DNA of 58,429 bases from Desulfuromonadales bacterium (GCA_016931615.1 JAFGEL010000017.1:1-58429); one strand, 5' to 3'; shown: positions 17,293 through 26,107, numbered from the stretch's first letter. Numbers and translations are program-made. The notes: generated by a model not told the origin, from the sequence alone.

Positions 17293-18891
17293 ATGGTATT
17301 TCGTCCCCGCGCCGTTTACCTCAGCCAATCATTTATGCTTCCGGTCGGCAAGTATGACGGCAAGCACTACCAGAAAATGGGTTTTTTCGAACTGATCGAT
17401 GCCCTGCAGCCGTTGCTGCGCAATGTTCAGGAAAAAAAAGCTGCGATCGGCTGTGTGGTAGTTGGCTGCCAGAACCCCTTTGCCTTTTCCGGTATAGACA
17501 ATGTCGCTGCCAAGGTCAGCGGCAGGCTGGGGATAAGCGGAGCGAAATCCCTGCTGGTCGACACGGCATCATCCTCAGGCGCGAGTGCATTTGAAGCCGC
17601 GTACATGGAGGTTGCCTCGGGTCAGCATGATCATGTCCTGGCCATCGGAATCCAGAAAATGAGTGACGTCTCTACCTCTGATGCGACTAAAATTGTCGCC
17701 GGAGTCATTGATCGCGAGGAAGCGGAATACGGTCTGACGATGCCGGCCTGCGGAGCTTTTGTCGCCCAGTCTTTAATGCAGGAGTACGCGCTCACCTCGG
17801 AAGAGTGGACCGAGTATTCGGCCCGTCTTACCGAGCGCGCACAGCGCTTTTCAGCGCAGAATCCCGATGCGCATCTGCAGTATGAAATTCCGGTTCACCA
17901 GTATTTTGCCGATATTCAGTCGGGCAAAAACTACCTTTACTACGATCCGCTGCATTACTACGATTTCTGCCCTATGTCCGATGGCATTGCCGCCTGTCTG
18001 CTTTCCTCTGAGCGCAGCGAGGTCCGCGTTTCGGGCGTCGGGTCAGGAACGGATATCCCAACAATTGCCGACCGTCTCACCTATACGAGCTTTCCGGCCA
18101 CAACCATCGCCCTGGGACAGGCTCTCGGGATGGCAGGGCTGAAGAATCTCAAGTCATTGGAAGGACAGATTCATATCAACATGCATGACCCATTTAACGG
18201 CTTCGGACCGATCAATCTGGTTGATCTGGGGCTGGTCCCCCGGGAGAACCTGCTTCAAGCGTTACTTGATGACGGCATCACCGGCGCAAACGGTCAATTC
18301 CCCACCAACCTGACCGGAGGCCTGAAAGGCCGCGGACACCCCCTGGGGGCGACGGGAATGATCCAAATCGTTGAAAACCATCGCCTCCTCCTGAGGGGTG
18401 ACTTCAAAGCCGCTCTGTCACATTCCATCGGCGGACCGATCAACAACAATGTTGTCGTATTGCTTGAAAACGAGGCCCACTTTCTGAGGCGTAAATTTGT
18501 TCCCTACAAGCCCTCAACCCGGCCACCCCTCGGCCAACTCAAACCACCGGACATTTGCCTGGAAACGATCCTCGGAAAAGATAACCGCTGCAGCGCCAAA
18601 CTGGTGGCCAAAACGTCTAAACATGACCACAAAAACGGTCAGGAACTCCGCAGTCTGCTGCTGTTTGCCAAAAAAATCGGCGGACAAAGGTATCGTTTTC
18701 TGATCGGTGTCGATCCGCATTCCGCCGCATCCTTGAATGATCTTAAAGCCGGGGATAAAATCATGCTGCAGAAAATCAACGGAGACCTCAGGGTCAACGA
18801 TGTGCCGATTCGGCGCTTTTACAAGAAAACCATTGAAGGGATGGTTGATTTGGCTGACAGCGCGCTTAAACATCTACGGCGTAAAAAGTAA
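17293..18891 (+). CDS. SCP2-type thiolase-like protein lacking the usual active-site cysteines
   Basis: The 532-residue protein follows the thiolase fold to about residue 395. It shows the nucleophile loop (VDTASSSGASAF, 89-100), an SCP2-like HDPF motif (298-301) and the catalytic-histidine loop GRGHPLGATG (H349). The residue aligned with the acyl-accepting Cys is S93, and the C-terminal acid/base Cys region reads SHSIGG (376-381). A further 135-residue lysine-rich C-terminal extension, perhaps an OB/DUF35-like fold, is present. Normal thiolases need the first Cys, so the activity is likely altered. Cofactor is expected to be CoA. No acyl-CoA pathway genes adjoin it. Confidence 0.8.
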   Translation: MVFRPRAVYLSQSFMLPVGKYDGKHYQKMGFFELIDALQPLLRNVQEKKAAIGCVVVGCQNPFAFSGIDNVAAKVSGRLGISGAKSLLVDTASSSGASAFEAAYMEVASGQHDHVLAIGIQKMSDVSTSDATKIVAGVIDREEAEYGLTMPACGAFVAQSLMQEYALTSEEWTEYSARLTERAQRFSAQNPDAHLQYEIPVHQYFADIQSGKNYLYYDPLHYYDFCPMSDGIAACLLSSERSEVRVSGVGSGTDIPTIADRLTYTSFPATTIALGQALGMAGLKNLKSLEGQIHINMHDPFNGFGPINLVDLGLVPRENLLQALLDDGITGANGQFPTNLTGGLKGRGHPLGATGMIQIVENHRLLLRGDFKAALSHSIGGPINNNVVVLLENEAHFLRRKFVPYKPSTRPPLGQLKPPDICLETILGKDNRCSAKLVAKTSKHDHKNGQELRSLLLFAKKIGGQRYRFLIGVDPHSAASLNDLKAGDKIMLQKINGDLRVNDVPIRRFYKKTIEGMVDLADSALKHLRRKK

Positions 18892-18946
18892 CGCTGCTGC
18901 GCATCTGCACAGTGCAAAGCCTTGTTTGTCGTGGTAATGTGCGTTC

Positions 18947-20314
18947 ATGAGAATCACCGTCAAACAACAGGTCCTTCTGGCTCCGGCAACAGTTTTGACC
19001 TTGCTGGTCATGCTGCTGATCTTCATGCAGTACACCTACTGGAACCTGGCCCAGAAACGTCATGAAGCCAAAGTCATCGGGACGACCTTCATTGCTTTGG
19101 CCGAGGCGGACATGGCGGCCAGAAGACTCCACCTGCTGTTGCGAAGCATGCAGCATACGGGCATGGCTGCGCCTGAAGACATGGCGCTGGTCGCCGATTT
19201 GTACGAACGCCTGCTGACGGCCATTGATCGGCTGGAACCCTTCGGCCCGCTGAAAGATTCGGGGCAGATTTCTCAGCTCATGACTCTGGCGGAGCATCTC
19301 AACCCGGCTAATAGTCCTGAGCCGGGCAAAACGGCTGAACTCTTCGCCCGGCTCAGGGCCGAACTTTCGACTCTGTCCAACATTACCCAGATCCACCGTA
19401 ACAAACTGCGCCTGGTCCATGAGCAGGATATCAACCAGTTGGTTGAACGTACGGCTGCAGTCTCCATGATCGTTCTGATTCTCGCCATTTTGCTCGGCCT
19501 GTTTATTTCGATATACGTCAGCCGTAGAATTTTAGGCCGCATTCAGGGTCTTTCCAATAACGCCGCCCGCATCGCTGACGGGAAACTTGACCTCCCCGAC
19601 GCTCCGGAACGAATCCGTGATGAACTGGACACTCTGGCCCTGTCGATCAACCGGATGACCAAGCGCCTGATCCAGGTCATCGGCACGGAAAAACTGCTTG
19701 AAGGAGCGGAGGAAGAACGCCGGCGCATCGCCATGGATCTGCACGACCAGTCTCTTGCCGATCTGTCGGCCCTTCTGCGTGGCCTGCAAAATCTGAAGAC
19801 CACGGCCCCGGACGAAGTAGCCACTCAACTGGAGACCCTTGCCCAGGATCTTGAAAGAGCGCTGGCCAATCTGCGCGATATCATGAACAATCTGCACCCT
19901 CAAACTCTCGATATTCTTGGACTCGGCGCAGCGATCGAGGCCCATCTTGAGCAGCATTGTGCCAATCATGAACTTCCGGAATACCATTTTTATCTCGATC
20001 CCAGAATCAGCGCTATCAACCTCGATCGAATCAAACAATTAACTCTCTATCGCATCGCTATTGAAGCGATTCAGAATGTCCTTAAACACGCCTCGGCCAG
20101 CCGCTACGAAGTCAGTTTGGAACTACGTGCAGAGAATCTTGTCATGGCCGTTGAAGATAATGGCAAAGGCATCAGCCGGAACCAGAACCATGAAGGCCGA
20201 GGCCTGAATAATATTCGTGAGCGGGCCCGGGCGATCGGTGCTGATGTCAGTTGGAAACCCTCGCGTTTTTCCAGCGGAACCCGACTCGAACTCACTTTAA
20301 AACTGACTGAATAG
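18947..20314 (+). CDS. NarX-type sensor histidine kinase
   Basis: The 455-residue protein has an N-terminal membrane helix (about 9-31), a ~135-residue helical periplasmic region, a second helix near 172-192 and a HAMP domain (about 193-246). A HisKA_3 dimerisation domain follows with H266 in RRIAMDLHDQSLADL, then a HATPase_c domain ending EDNGKGISRN and GRGLNNIRERARAIGA. HisKA_3 kinases normally pair with LuxR-type regulators, and a receiver protein is encoded 18 bases downstream. The periplasmic region has no recognised ligand motif. Confidence 0.92.
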   Translation: MRITVKQQVLLAPATVLTLLVMLLIFMQYTYWNLAQKRHEAKVIGTTFIALAEADMAARRLHLLLRSMQHTGMAAPEDMALVADLYERLLTAIDRLEPFGPLKDSGQISQLMTLAEHLNPANSPEPGKTAELFARLRAELSTLSNITQIHRNKLRLVHEQDINQLVERTAAVSMIVLILAILLGLFISIYVSRRILGRIQGLSNNAARIADGKLDLPDAPERIRDELDTLALSINRMTKRLIQVIGTEKLLEGAEEERRRIAMDLHDQSLADLSALLRGLQNLKTTAPDEVATQLETLAQDLERALANLRDIMNNLHPQTLDILGLGAAIEAHLEQHCANHELPEYHFYLDPRISAINLDRIKQLTLYRIAIEAIQNVLKHASASRYEVSLELRAENLVMAVEDNGKGISRNQNHEGRGLNNIRERARAIGADVSWKPSRFSSGTRLELTLKLTE

Positions 20315-20332
20315 TGACCAACGGAGCAGTGC

Positions 20333-21088
20333 ATGGACAGTTTGAACATTCTCATTGCTGAAGACAATCCCAAGGATTTTGAATTTCTTGAGCAACTGCT
20401 CTCCGGCTGGAACGAAGCTGTTGAAATCACCCGTGCTCCGAACGGAAAAGTGGCCCTGGAGCTCGGCCTGGCACAGGCCAACCCTCTGGTCATCAGTGAT
20501 ATCCAGATGCCCGAGATGAACGGGATCGATTTTGCCAAGCGTCTCTGGGAAAAGCAGCCTGAGGCAAGAATCGTTTTCTGGAGTCAGTTCAAAGATGAAA
20601 TGTACGTACGTGCCCTGGCCAAAATAGTTCCGCCGGAAACAGTTTACGGGTACATTCTTAAATCCAGCCCGCGCGAGCGCATTGCCGCGGCGATTCATAC
20701 CGTGCTGATTGACGAACAATGCTGGATTGCCCCTGAAGTCCGTAAAGTTCAAGGCCGGGCCGGACACAGCTTGACCGCTCTTTCCGATATTGAATACGAA
20801 GCCCTGCTCGACATCTCCCTTGGCCTGACCGACAACCTGATTGCCCAGCGGCGCTACCTGTCACGGCGGGGAGTACAAAGTCGTCTGAATTCACTGTACA
20901 GCAAACTGGCATTGGATCAGGAGCAGTTCCATACTGATAAAGTTGGTGACTCTTTCAATCTGCGCAATCGTGCCGTCGCAGTGTCCCTCGCACGCGGTCT
21001 GATCAATGCTTTCGAAATGGAAAGCGAAGAAAAAGAATTCCAGGAATGGTTTCAACATTTCCAGAGAACTCAGAAACAAAAACGCTGA
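20333..21088 (+). CDS. Response regulator with a divergent LuxR-like output domain
   Basis: Residues 1-125 are a receiver domain: acidic pocket ED at 10-11, phospho-acceptor D56 (VISDIQMPEMNG) and K110 in GYILKSSPRE. The remaining 125 residues contain a segment SDIEYEALLDISLGLTDNLIAQRRYLSRRGVQSRLNSLY (given by its span, about 150-190) that resembles the helix-turn-helix of LuxR/FixJ proteins but is weakly conserved. The tail is acidic and helical. It is the probable partner of the preceding NarX-type kinase. Target genes are unknown. Confidence 0.88.
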   Translation: MDSLNILIAEDNPKDFEFLEQLLSGWNEAVEITRAPNGKVALELGLAQANPLVISDIQMPEMNGIDFAKRLWEKQPEARIVFWSQFKDEMYVRALAKIVPPETVYGYILKSSPRERIAAAIHTVLIDEQCWIAPEVRKVQGRAGHSLTALSDIEYEALLDISLGLTDNLIAQRRYLSRRGVQSRLNSLYSKLALDQEQFHTDKVGDSFNLRNRAVAVSLARGLINAFEMESEEKEFQEWFQHFQRTQKQKR

Positions 21089-21224
21089 TTAAACTGGTCT
21101 GACCGGAACACCTTCATGGCTTGTATAAGGCTTTTCAACCTCTCCTGAGGGCGCTCTGCTCATTATCATAACTCCAGACTTATAACTGTCTCGTGCTTGT
21201 TTTAAATCAGCACCTGTGTTAAAA

Positions 21225-21233
21225 GGTCTTACC
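21225..21233. promoter_or_regulatory. FadR/PdhR-type operator upstream of the GntR-family gene
   Basis: GGTCTTACC, embedded in AAGGTCTTACCAA, is the inverted-repeat core recognised by PdhR and LldR relatives of the FadR subfamily. It lies 20 bases before the regulator's ATG, ideally placed for autorepression. Confidence 0.6.
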
Positions 21234-21252
21234 AAAAGCTTTGGAGCAAATA

Positions 21253-21990
21253 ATGACCACAGTATTCAAGCCGATCCGGCCTAAAAAACTTTCCGAAGAA
21301 ATTGTCGATCAGATCAAAGAATTGATTTCACGGGGTGACCTCGGCCCGGGACAGCGGATTCCCTCGGAACGCGAGCTGGCAACCTTCCTCGGCGTCAGTC
21401 GCCCTTCTGTCCGCGAAGCCATCATGGTTCTCGAAGCGATGGGTTTTCTCGAGTCGCGCCAGGGCGGTGGAACATACGTTCGGTCGCTCGCCGATGTCAC
21501 CATGGCCGATCCTCTCGCCAGCATGGTCGAGCGGCGTGATCCACGCATGCTTCATGCGTTGACCGAGGTGCGTATCGGGCTTGAAACCTGGTCGGCTTAC
21601 CTGGCGGCCAAACGTGCCGAAAAACCTGAACTTGATCGTTTGCGGGAACTTTATACGATCATGGAAGAACAGGCCGAAAGTGGCGGCTGGGATCCGGAAA
21701 TCGATTTCCAATTCCATCTCACCATCACAGCGGCAACTCACAACACCCTGCAGATTCATGTTCTGAACACCATTCAGAACCTGTTCCAGACCACGATTAT
21801 GGTCGCTCTGGGTGAATTCTACAGCAAGGAGGGCTACATTGAGCTGCTCCTCAACCACCATCGAGAGATCCTTGAATCCATTGAAGCCCGGGACCCCGAA
21901 CGAGCCCGCAAATGGATGCTGGAACACCTGACCCTGGTGGAAGAAAAACTCGCCCTCTTTCTTCAGAAAGAGCGTCCCGACACAGCGTAA
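21253..21990 (+). CDS. GntR-family transcriptional regulator, FadR subfamily
   Basis: The 245-residue protein has a winged helix at about 10-75 (LSEEIVDQIKELISRGDLGP, PSERELATFLGVSRPSVREA, LESRQGGGTYV). An all-helical FCD ligand-binding domain follows with metal-ligand-like residues in EIDFQFHLTITAATHN and HHREILESIEARD. The ATG at 21253 has GGAG six bases upstream; a TTG four codons earlier is less likely. FadR-subfamily members sense organic acids such as pyruvate, lactate or acyl-CoA. The operator-like site at 21225-21233 supports self-regulation. The target pathway is unknown. Confidence 0.92.
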   Translation: MTTVFKPIRPKKLSEEIVDQIKELISRGDLGPGQRIPSERELATFLGVSRPSVREAIMVLEAMGFLESRQGGGTYVRSLADVTMADPLASMVERRDPRMLHALTEVRIGLETWSAYLAAKRAEKPELDRLRELYTIMEEQAESGGWDPEIDFQFHLTITAATHNTLQIHVLNTIQNLFQTTIMVALGEFYSKEGYIELLLNHHREILESIEARDPERARKWMLEHLTLVEEKLALFLQKERPDTA

Positions 21991-22012
21991 AACAATTTAC
22001 CCCCCGATCTTC

Positions 22013-22040
22013 AAGGCTGCCGCACCGGCAGCCTTTTTTT
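22013..22040 (+). terminator. Intrinsic terminator after the FadR-type regulator
   Basis: A perfect 9-bp stem AAGGCTGCC/GGCAGCCTT with a 5-nt loop is followed by seven T's in total. Confidence 0.93.
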
Positions 22041-22095
22041 GTTCAGCACAAACATGCTAAAGTTTGAAAAATCATTCCCTGAAGGACCGACACCC

Positions 22096-22359
22096 ATGAC
22101 AAATCTTTACCAGGCCACACTGAAGAAATGGGGCGAGGAAGCCCAGTATGACCAGGCAGTCGAGGAGTGTGCCGAGTTGATCATTGCTCTCAAACATTAC
22201 CGTCGCGGGAAAATCTCTTCTCAAGCAGTTGTGGACGAGTTGGCCGATGTCACCCTGATGCTGGGTCAGCTGACGTGGATGTTTGGTGAAGACAAGGTTG
22301 CTGATGCGGTCAACAGCAAATTAAAAAAACTTCACAAGCTTCTTGCCACCCCTGACTGA
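22096..22359 (+). CDS. MazG-like nucleotide pyrophosphohydrolase
   Basis: This 87-residue all-helical protein carries the metal-binding acidic pattern of the MazG/dUTPase superfamily: EECAELIIAL near residues 22-31 and VVDELADVTLML near 50-61. It is a single short domain, like the small MazG-like and RS21-C6 proteins that hydrolyse non-canonical NTPs to NMP and pyrophosphate. The ATG at 22096 has AAGGA upstream and lies beyond the preceding terminator, whereas earlier in-frame starts fall in or next to that terminator. bcp follows after 13 bases. Confidence 0.85.
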   Translation: MTNLYQATLKKWGEEAQYDQAVEECAELIIALKHYRRGKISSQAVVDELADVTLMLGQLTWMFGEDKVADAVNSKLKKLHKLLATPD

Positions 22360-22372
22360 CGAGGAGATCAAA

Positions 22373-22840
22373 ATGCCCGTAATCGAAGGACAAAAAGCCC
22401 CTGACTTCAAACTGCAGGGGAGTGACGGACAAGAGCACCGGCTGGCTGATTATGCCGGCAAGAAACTGATTATTTATTTTTACCCCAAGGACAACACCTC
22501 GGGGTGCACCAAAGAATCCTGTGCTTTCGGGAGTATGTACGATGAACTCCTGGCCATGGATGTCAACCTGCTGGGCGTCAGCAAGGACAGCCTGAAATCC
22601 CACGACAGGTTCATCAGCAAATTCAACCTGCCTTTTACCCTGCTGTCTGACCCGGATAAAATCATGCTGCAGGATTACTCTGCATGGGGAGAAAAAAAGA
22701 ATTACGGCAAAGTGACCATGGGCTGTATTCGTTCCACAGTCCTGATCGATAGCGATGGCACAGTCATCAAACACTGGCCGTTAGTCCGCAAGGCGGCCGA
22801 TCATCCGCAACAGGTGCTTGATTTCCTCAAAGGATTGTAA
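22373..22840 (+). CDS. bcp: Thiol peroxidase, BCP/PrxQ type
   Basis: Bcp reduces hydrogen peroxide and organic hydroperoxides at the expense of thioredoxin. The protein (155 residues) has peroxidatic C45 and resolving C50 in NTSGCTKESCAFG, the spacing of the PrxQ alpha class, plus the conserved Arg in GCIRSTVLID. GAGGAG precedes the ATG at 22373. Thioredoxin (6778-7107) is a plausible reductant. It sits between the MazG-like and MaoC genes. Confidence 0.96.
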   Translation: MPVIEGQKAPDFKLQGSDGQEHRLADYAGKKLIIYFYPKDNTSGCTKESCAFGSMYDELLAMDVNLLGVSKDSLKSHDRFISKFNLPFTLLSDPDKIMLQDYSAWGEKKNYGKVTMGCIRSTVLIDSDGTVIKHWPLVRKAADHPQQVLDFLKGL

Positions 22841-22842
22841 CC

Positions 22843-23328
22843 ATGGATGAGCAGACCCGCATCAGCGATTTTCTGGATTTCCTTGCCCCTCAGATCGGGC
22901 AGGAAATTCACACCGGCTCTTGGCTGACGATTGACCAGACACGGATAGATGAGTTCGCCCGGGTGACCGGGGACCTGCAGTGGATTCATACGGATCCCGA
23001 ACGGGCCGAGAAAGAATCACCTTACGCTTCGACCATCGCCCACGGCTACCTGACCCTGTCACTGTTACCGTTTTTGACCGAAAGTAACCATCCTGATTTT
23101 TTTCAGAAAAATTATCCGGGGATGAAATATCGGGTCAATTACGGACTGAACCGTGTACGCTTTCCAGCTGCCGTAAAGGCAGGTTCCAGAATCAGGGCGC
23201 GAACGACAATTCAGGAAGTCGAGCAGGTCAAAACGGCTGTTCAGATCTGTTATCTGATCACCGTTGACATTGCCGAAGAAAGCAAACCCGCCTGTGTGGC
23301 CGAGTTTCTTGCCCGGCTCTATCCCTGA
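22843..23328 (+). CDS. MaoC-like (R)-specific enoyl-CoA hydratase
   Basis: The 161-residue protein has the hot-dog fold hydratase signature. D44 and H49 in VTGDLQWIHTDPERA are the catalytic pair, followed by the overhang helix and AHGYLTLSLLPFL. The C-terminal sheet contains VNYGLNRVRFPAAVKAGSRI, typical of NodN/MaoC proteins. These hydrate trans-2-enoyl-CoA to (R)-3-hydroxyacyl-CoA. It starts 2 bases after bcp and ends at a strong terminator. With the thiolase-like gene 4 kb upstream it is the only other CoA-ester gene in this region. Confidence 0.9.
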   Translation: MDEQTRISDFLDFLAPQIGQEIHTGSWLTIDQTRIDEFARVTGDLQWIHTDPERAEKESPYASTIAHGYLTLSLLPFLTESNHPDFFQKNYPGMKYRVNYGLNRVRFPAAVKAGSRIRARTTIQEVEQVKTAVQICYLITVDIAEESKPACVAEFLARLYP

Positions 23329-23345
23329 GAGCGGACGAAAGGCCG

Positions 23346-23384
23346 ACAGCCCGGACTCCTAGCGAGGTGTCCGGGCTGTTTTTT
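23346..23384 (+). terminator. Intrinsic terminator after the MaoC gene
   Basis: A perfect 11-bp GC-rich stem (23346-23356 with 23369-23379) is followed by six T's. Confidence 0.93.
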
Positions 23385-23387
23385 ACA

Positions 23388-24221
23388 TCATAAACCTGAC
23401 TTGTACAGCGTGTAAATCATGCCATACACAGTATGCGGATCAACACTGTTGGCCGTAGCAATCTCTTTCATGGTCTGATCCGCCTCGACAAGAACCCCCT
23501 GCGCCTTCAGTCCTGAGACTACTTTACCGACATCCAATTGGTACATTTCACAAATTTGCCCGATTGTCCGATTTCCGGTGCCGCCCGGAGCTTCCTCCGG
23601 CATCGCCTCTGCTGCCTCCGGTGATGTAACCGGTTTAATCAGCTGATAGATTTTTTGCGGCGAGATTCCGTTCGCATCGGCGATCTCCTGCATGGTCCTG
23701 TCCGCTGACTCGACCACAACACCGGCATTGGCCAGAGCCTTCAGGCTTGAATCGAGATCGACCTTGACCTTCTCGGCAAAGTCTTTCAGCGGTGACAACT
23801 CAGCATGCCCGTAGGGTGGTTCTCCATAAGTCAGGTTGGCTTTGTCGGTGATCGCTTCCCCTAGATGGATAATCGAACTCATTGGCGGAATTCCCCCCAA
23901 AGTCCCGAAAAACACAACCAGCGTAACAACCAGAGCGACATTGAAATCAGCGGTAAAGACCTTCAACTGCCTTGCCTTGTTTTTCATATAACTGATCATC
24001 GTCTTCCAGTTGTAATAGACATGCAGAATGATCGCAATCAACATCAATACCCCGAGATTGATGTGGACAGCTCCCCAGTCTTCTTTGCTCAGACCCCAGA
24101 GCTTATAGCCCGCCCAGTAAGCCACTCGACCGGAAGGAACGATGTAAAGAATAATGCTCGTAACCATCAGCAGCACAAATGATGTCAAAGCGGTCAGGGA
24201 AGTAATTTTACGCATATTCAT
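23388..24221 (-). CDS. DUF4405 membrane protein with a duplicated helical C-terminal module
   Basis: Three or so membrane helices (about 7-29, 50-70, 92-112) form the DUF4405 part, with histidines H53 and H67 placed as possible heme ligands, as in cytochrome b561-like proteins. The soluble C-terminal half contains two related ~53-residue units (about 143-196 and 219-271), each ending in a helix-turn-helix-like run: MQEIADANGISPQKIYQLI and MKEIATANSVDPHTVYGMI. The duplicate module's function is unknown. It stands alone after a convergent terminator. Confidence 0.75.
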   Translation of the reverse strand: MNMRKITSLTALTSFVLLMVTSIILYIVPSGRVAYWAGYKLWGLSKEDWGAVHINLGVLMLIAIILHVYYNWKTMISYMKNKARQLKVFTADFNVALVVTLVVFFGTLGGIPPMSSIIHLGEAITDKANLTYGEPPYGHAELSPLKDFAEKVKVDLDSSLKALANAGVVVESADRTMQEIADANGISPQKIYQLIKPVTSPEAAEAMPEEAPGGTGNRTIGQICEMYQLDVGKVVSGLKAQGVLVEADQTMKEIATANSVDPHTVYGMIYTLYKSGL

Positions 24222-24424
24222 CTGAAATACACTCCGTTATGATGTTTTAGAAAAGCATTATAGCAGAAGTTTCATATTGAAATAGTAAAGTTATGTTAAG
24301 TTCATAATTTTATCTAATCCAATCAGAATAGAACTATTTAGTTCATAAATATAGCTTGTTCATTTATGCAGAAAAATTATTTACTAGCCCGTTGAACCGC
24401 GCGAGTGCACCAACACCCATCACC

Positions 24425-24940
24425 TCACTCGACGGGACGCAACAGTCCACCGCAGCGCTGATGTATGTAGCGTCTGCCTTTGCTCAGTCGTCGTACCCGA
24501 TAAAACTTTGCGCCGCAATGCTGACACACTGCCACCAGCTTCTGACGTTTTCTGTGTAAAGCTTCAACGCTCGGGCTATGACCGACACTTTGGGTTGCAA
24601 CTCCGAGAGCCTGTGCCCAGCCTTGCCAACCGGGACCGTGGGGACGGCGATAAGACCGGCAGAACTGAGTGCTGAACAGGTGGTCACAGGCATGCGCGAC
24701 TTCGTGGAGAAAGGTTTGTTTCAGGACCTCAGGCTCCTGGGCAAACTGCAGCCTGATACAGACAGGCTGCGTTCCCTTGGACACATAGGAACCCAGGCGG
24801 CGGGTTGCCCGGCTGCGAACAATCGGAATCCGGGCCAGCACATCGAGCGGCAGCTGGTAACCTTCTCCAAGAGTTGCGGAAGCGACCCCCTCGATGTGCT
24901 GCCAGAGAGAAAGGGTTTCGGCGAGTTGTTTAACTGTCAT
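24425..24940 (-). CDS. SprT-like zinc metalloprotease-family protein
   Basis: The 171-residue protein has the zincin motif HEVAH (near residue 79, LHEVAHACDHL) and a C-terminal zinc ribbon with CQHCG and a later RCGG. The intervening RRPHGPGWQGWAQALG is typical of SprT/YpjA and the Spartan protease core, where it supplies the third zinc ligand. Spartan-type proteins degrade DNA-protein crosslinks; bacterial SprT is less well characterised. It lies upstream of dinB's product gene in a DNA-repair-flavoured neighbourhood. Confidence 0.88.
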   Translation of the reverse strand: MTVKQLAETLSLWQHIEGVASATLGEGYQLPLDVLARIPIVRSRATRRLGSYVSKGTQPVCIRLQFAQEPEVLKQTFLHEVAHACDHLFSTQFCRSYRRPHGPGWQGWAQALGVATQSVGHSPSVEALHRKRQKLVAVCQHCGAKFYRVRRLSKGRRYIHQRCGGLLRPVE

Positions 24941-24998
24941 GGTCGGCTTTTGAAACGGTTTTCAACAAAGGCCTGCTATTGAAGTTATCACGGACCTG

Positions 24999-26096
24999 TT
25001 ATGCGCCAGAGGAATCAAGGGGCAGTTCCAGCTGGAGGCTGCCGGATGCAGAGACTTCATTCGTCAGCTGAGAGATCGTCACTCCCAGCAGGCGCACAGC
25101 CCTCTGACCGGCAGCGGTTCTTTTCAATAATTGCTCAGCCAACAGCAGGATATCTTCAGCTTTGTGAATCGCTGTAGCTGAACTGATACTGCGAGTGATC
25201 AGCTGAAAATCAGCGTATTTGACTTTCAATGTCAGAGTCAAGCCACTGGTCTGCTTTTGCTTCAGAGAAGCGGACACTTTATCCGCCAGTCCGCCGAGGA
25301 TCGTCAACATCTGCCCGATATCGGCAATATCTTCTTTGAGGGTCAGTTCCTTGCCGATCGATTTTCGCAGACGGTCCGGCGTGACCGGACGCAGGTCAAT
25401 GCCCCTGGCGATATTGAAAAAATAGTGTCCCGATTTGCCGAACTCACGGATCAAATCATCAAGATCGTGTTGACGCAGATCATACCCGGTCATGATGCCA
25501 AGCCTGTGCATCTTTTTTTCAGTGACACGGCCGACACCATGAAACTTGCGAATCGGAAGTTCGGCAATAAACGCTTCGGCCTGTTCCGGGGTGACAACCG
25601 TCAGACCGTCCGGCTTATGCATATCAGAAGCAATCTTGGCAAGAAATTTATTGTAAGACACTCCCGCTGATGCCGTCAGAGCTGTTTGGTCGCGGATATC
25701 CCGACGAATACTTTGTGCTACCCAGGTCGCTGACTGCAGATTTTTTTTATTACAGGTGACGTCCAGGTAGGCCTCATCAAGAGACAGCGGTTCGACAAGG
25801 TCGCTGTACTGAAAAAAAATTCGCCGGATCTCCTGCGAGACCTTCAGGTAAACATCGAATCTTGGGCGTACAAAAACAGCCTGGGGACACAGTCGATAGG
25901 CACGTGCGCAAGACATGGCCGAGTGAATTCCGAAGCGGCGGGCTTCATAGGAGCATGTCGCGACAACCCCACGGCTGTCTGGACGACCACCGACGACAAC
26001 GGGCTTACCCCTTAATTGCGGCTGATCTCGTTGTTCAACGGCCGCATAAAAGGCATCCATGTCCACATGGATTATTTTTCGCCTTGGATCAACCAT
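24999..26096 (-). CDS. dinB: DNA polymerase IV (Y family)
   Basis: DinB performs translesion synthesis. The palm motifs are visible: HVDMDAFYAAVEQRD near residues 10-24 (first catalytic Asp) and SLDEAYLDVT near 100 (catalytic Asp-Glu). The HhH region KFHGVGRVTEKKMHRLG and the little-finger domain with KYADFQLITRS follow. From the ATG at 26096 it has 365 residues, standard length; a start 48 bases upstream lacks support and would enter the slyD terminator. The C-terminus ends LQLELPLDSS, a likely beta-clamp-binding motif. Confidence 0.96.
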   Translation of the reverse strand: MVDPRRKIIHVDMDAFYAAVEQRDQPQLRGKPVVVGGRPDSRGVVATCSYEARRFGIHSAMSCARAYRLCPQAVFVRPRFDVYLKVSQEIRRIFFQYSDLVEPLSLDEAYLDVTCNKKNLQSATWVAQSIRRDIRDQTALTASAGVSYNKFLAKIASDMHKPDGLTVVTPEQAEAFIAELPIRKFHGVGRVTEKKMHRLGIMTGYDLRQHDLDDLIREFGKSGHYFFNIARGIDLRPVTPDRLRKSIGKELTLKEDIADIGQMLTILGGLADKVSASLKQKQTSGLTLTLKVKYADFQLITRSISSATAIHKAEDILLLAEQLLKRTAAGQRAVRLLGVTISQLTNEVSASGSLQLELPLDSSGA

Positions 26097-26107
26097 AAGC
26101 CCCTGAC

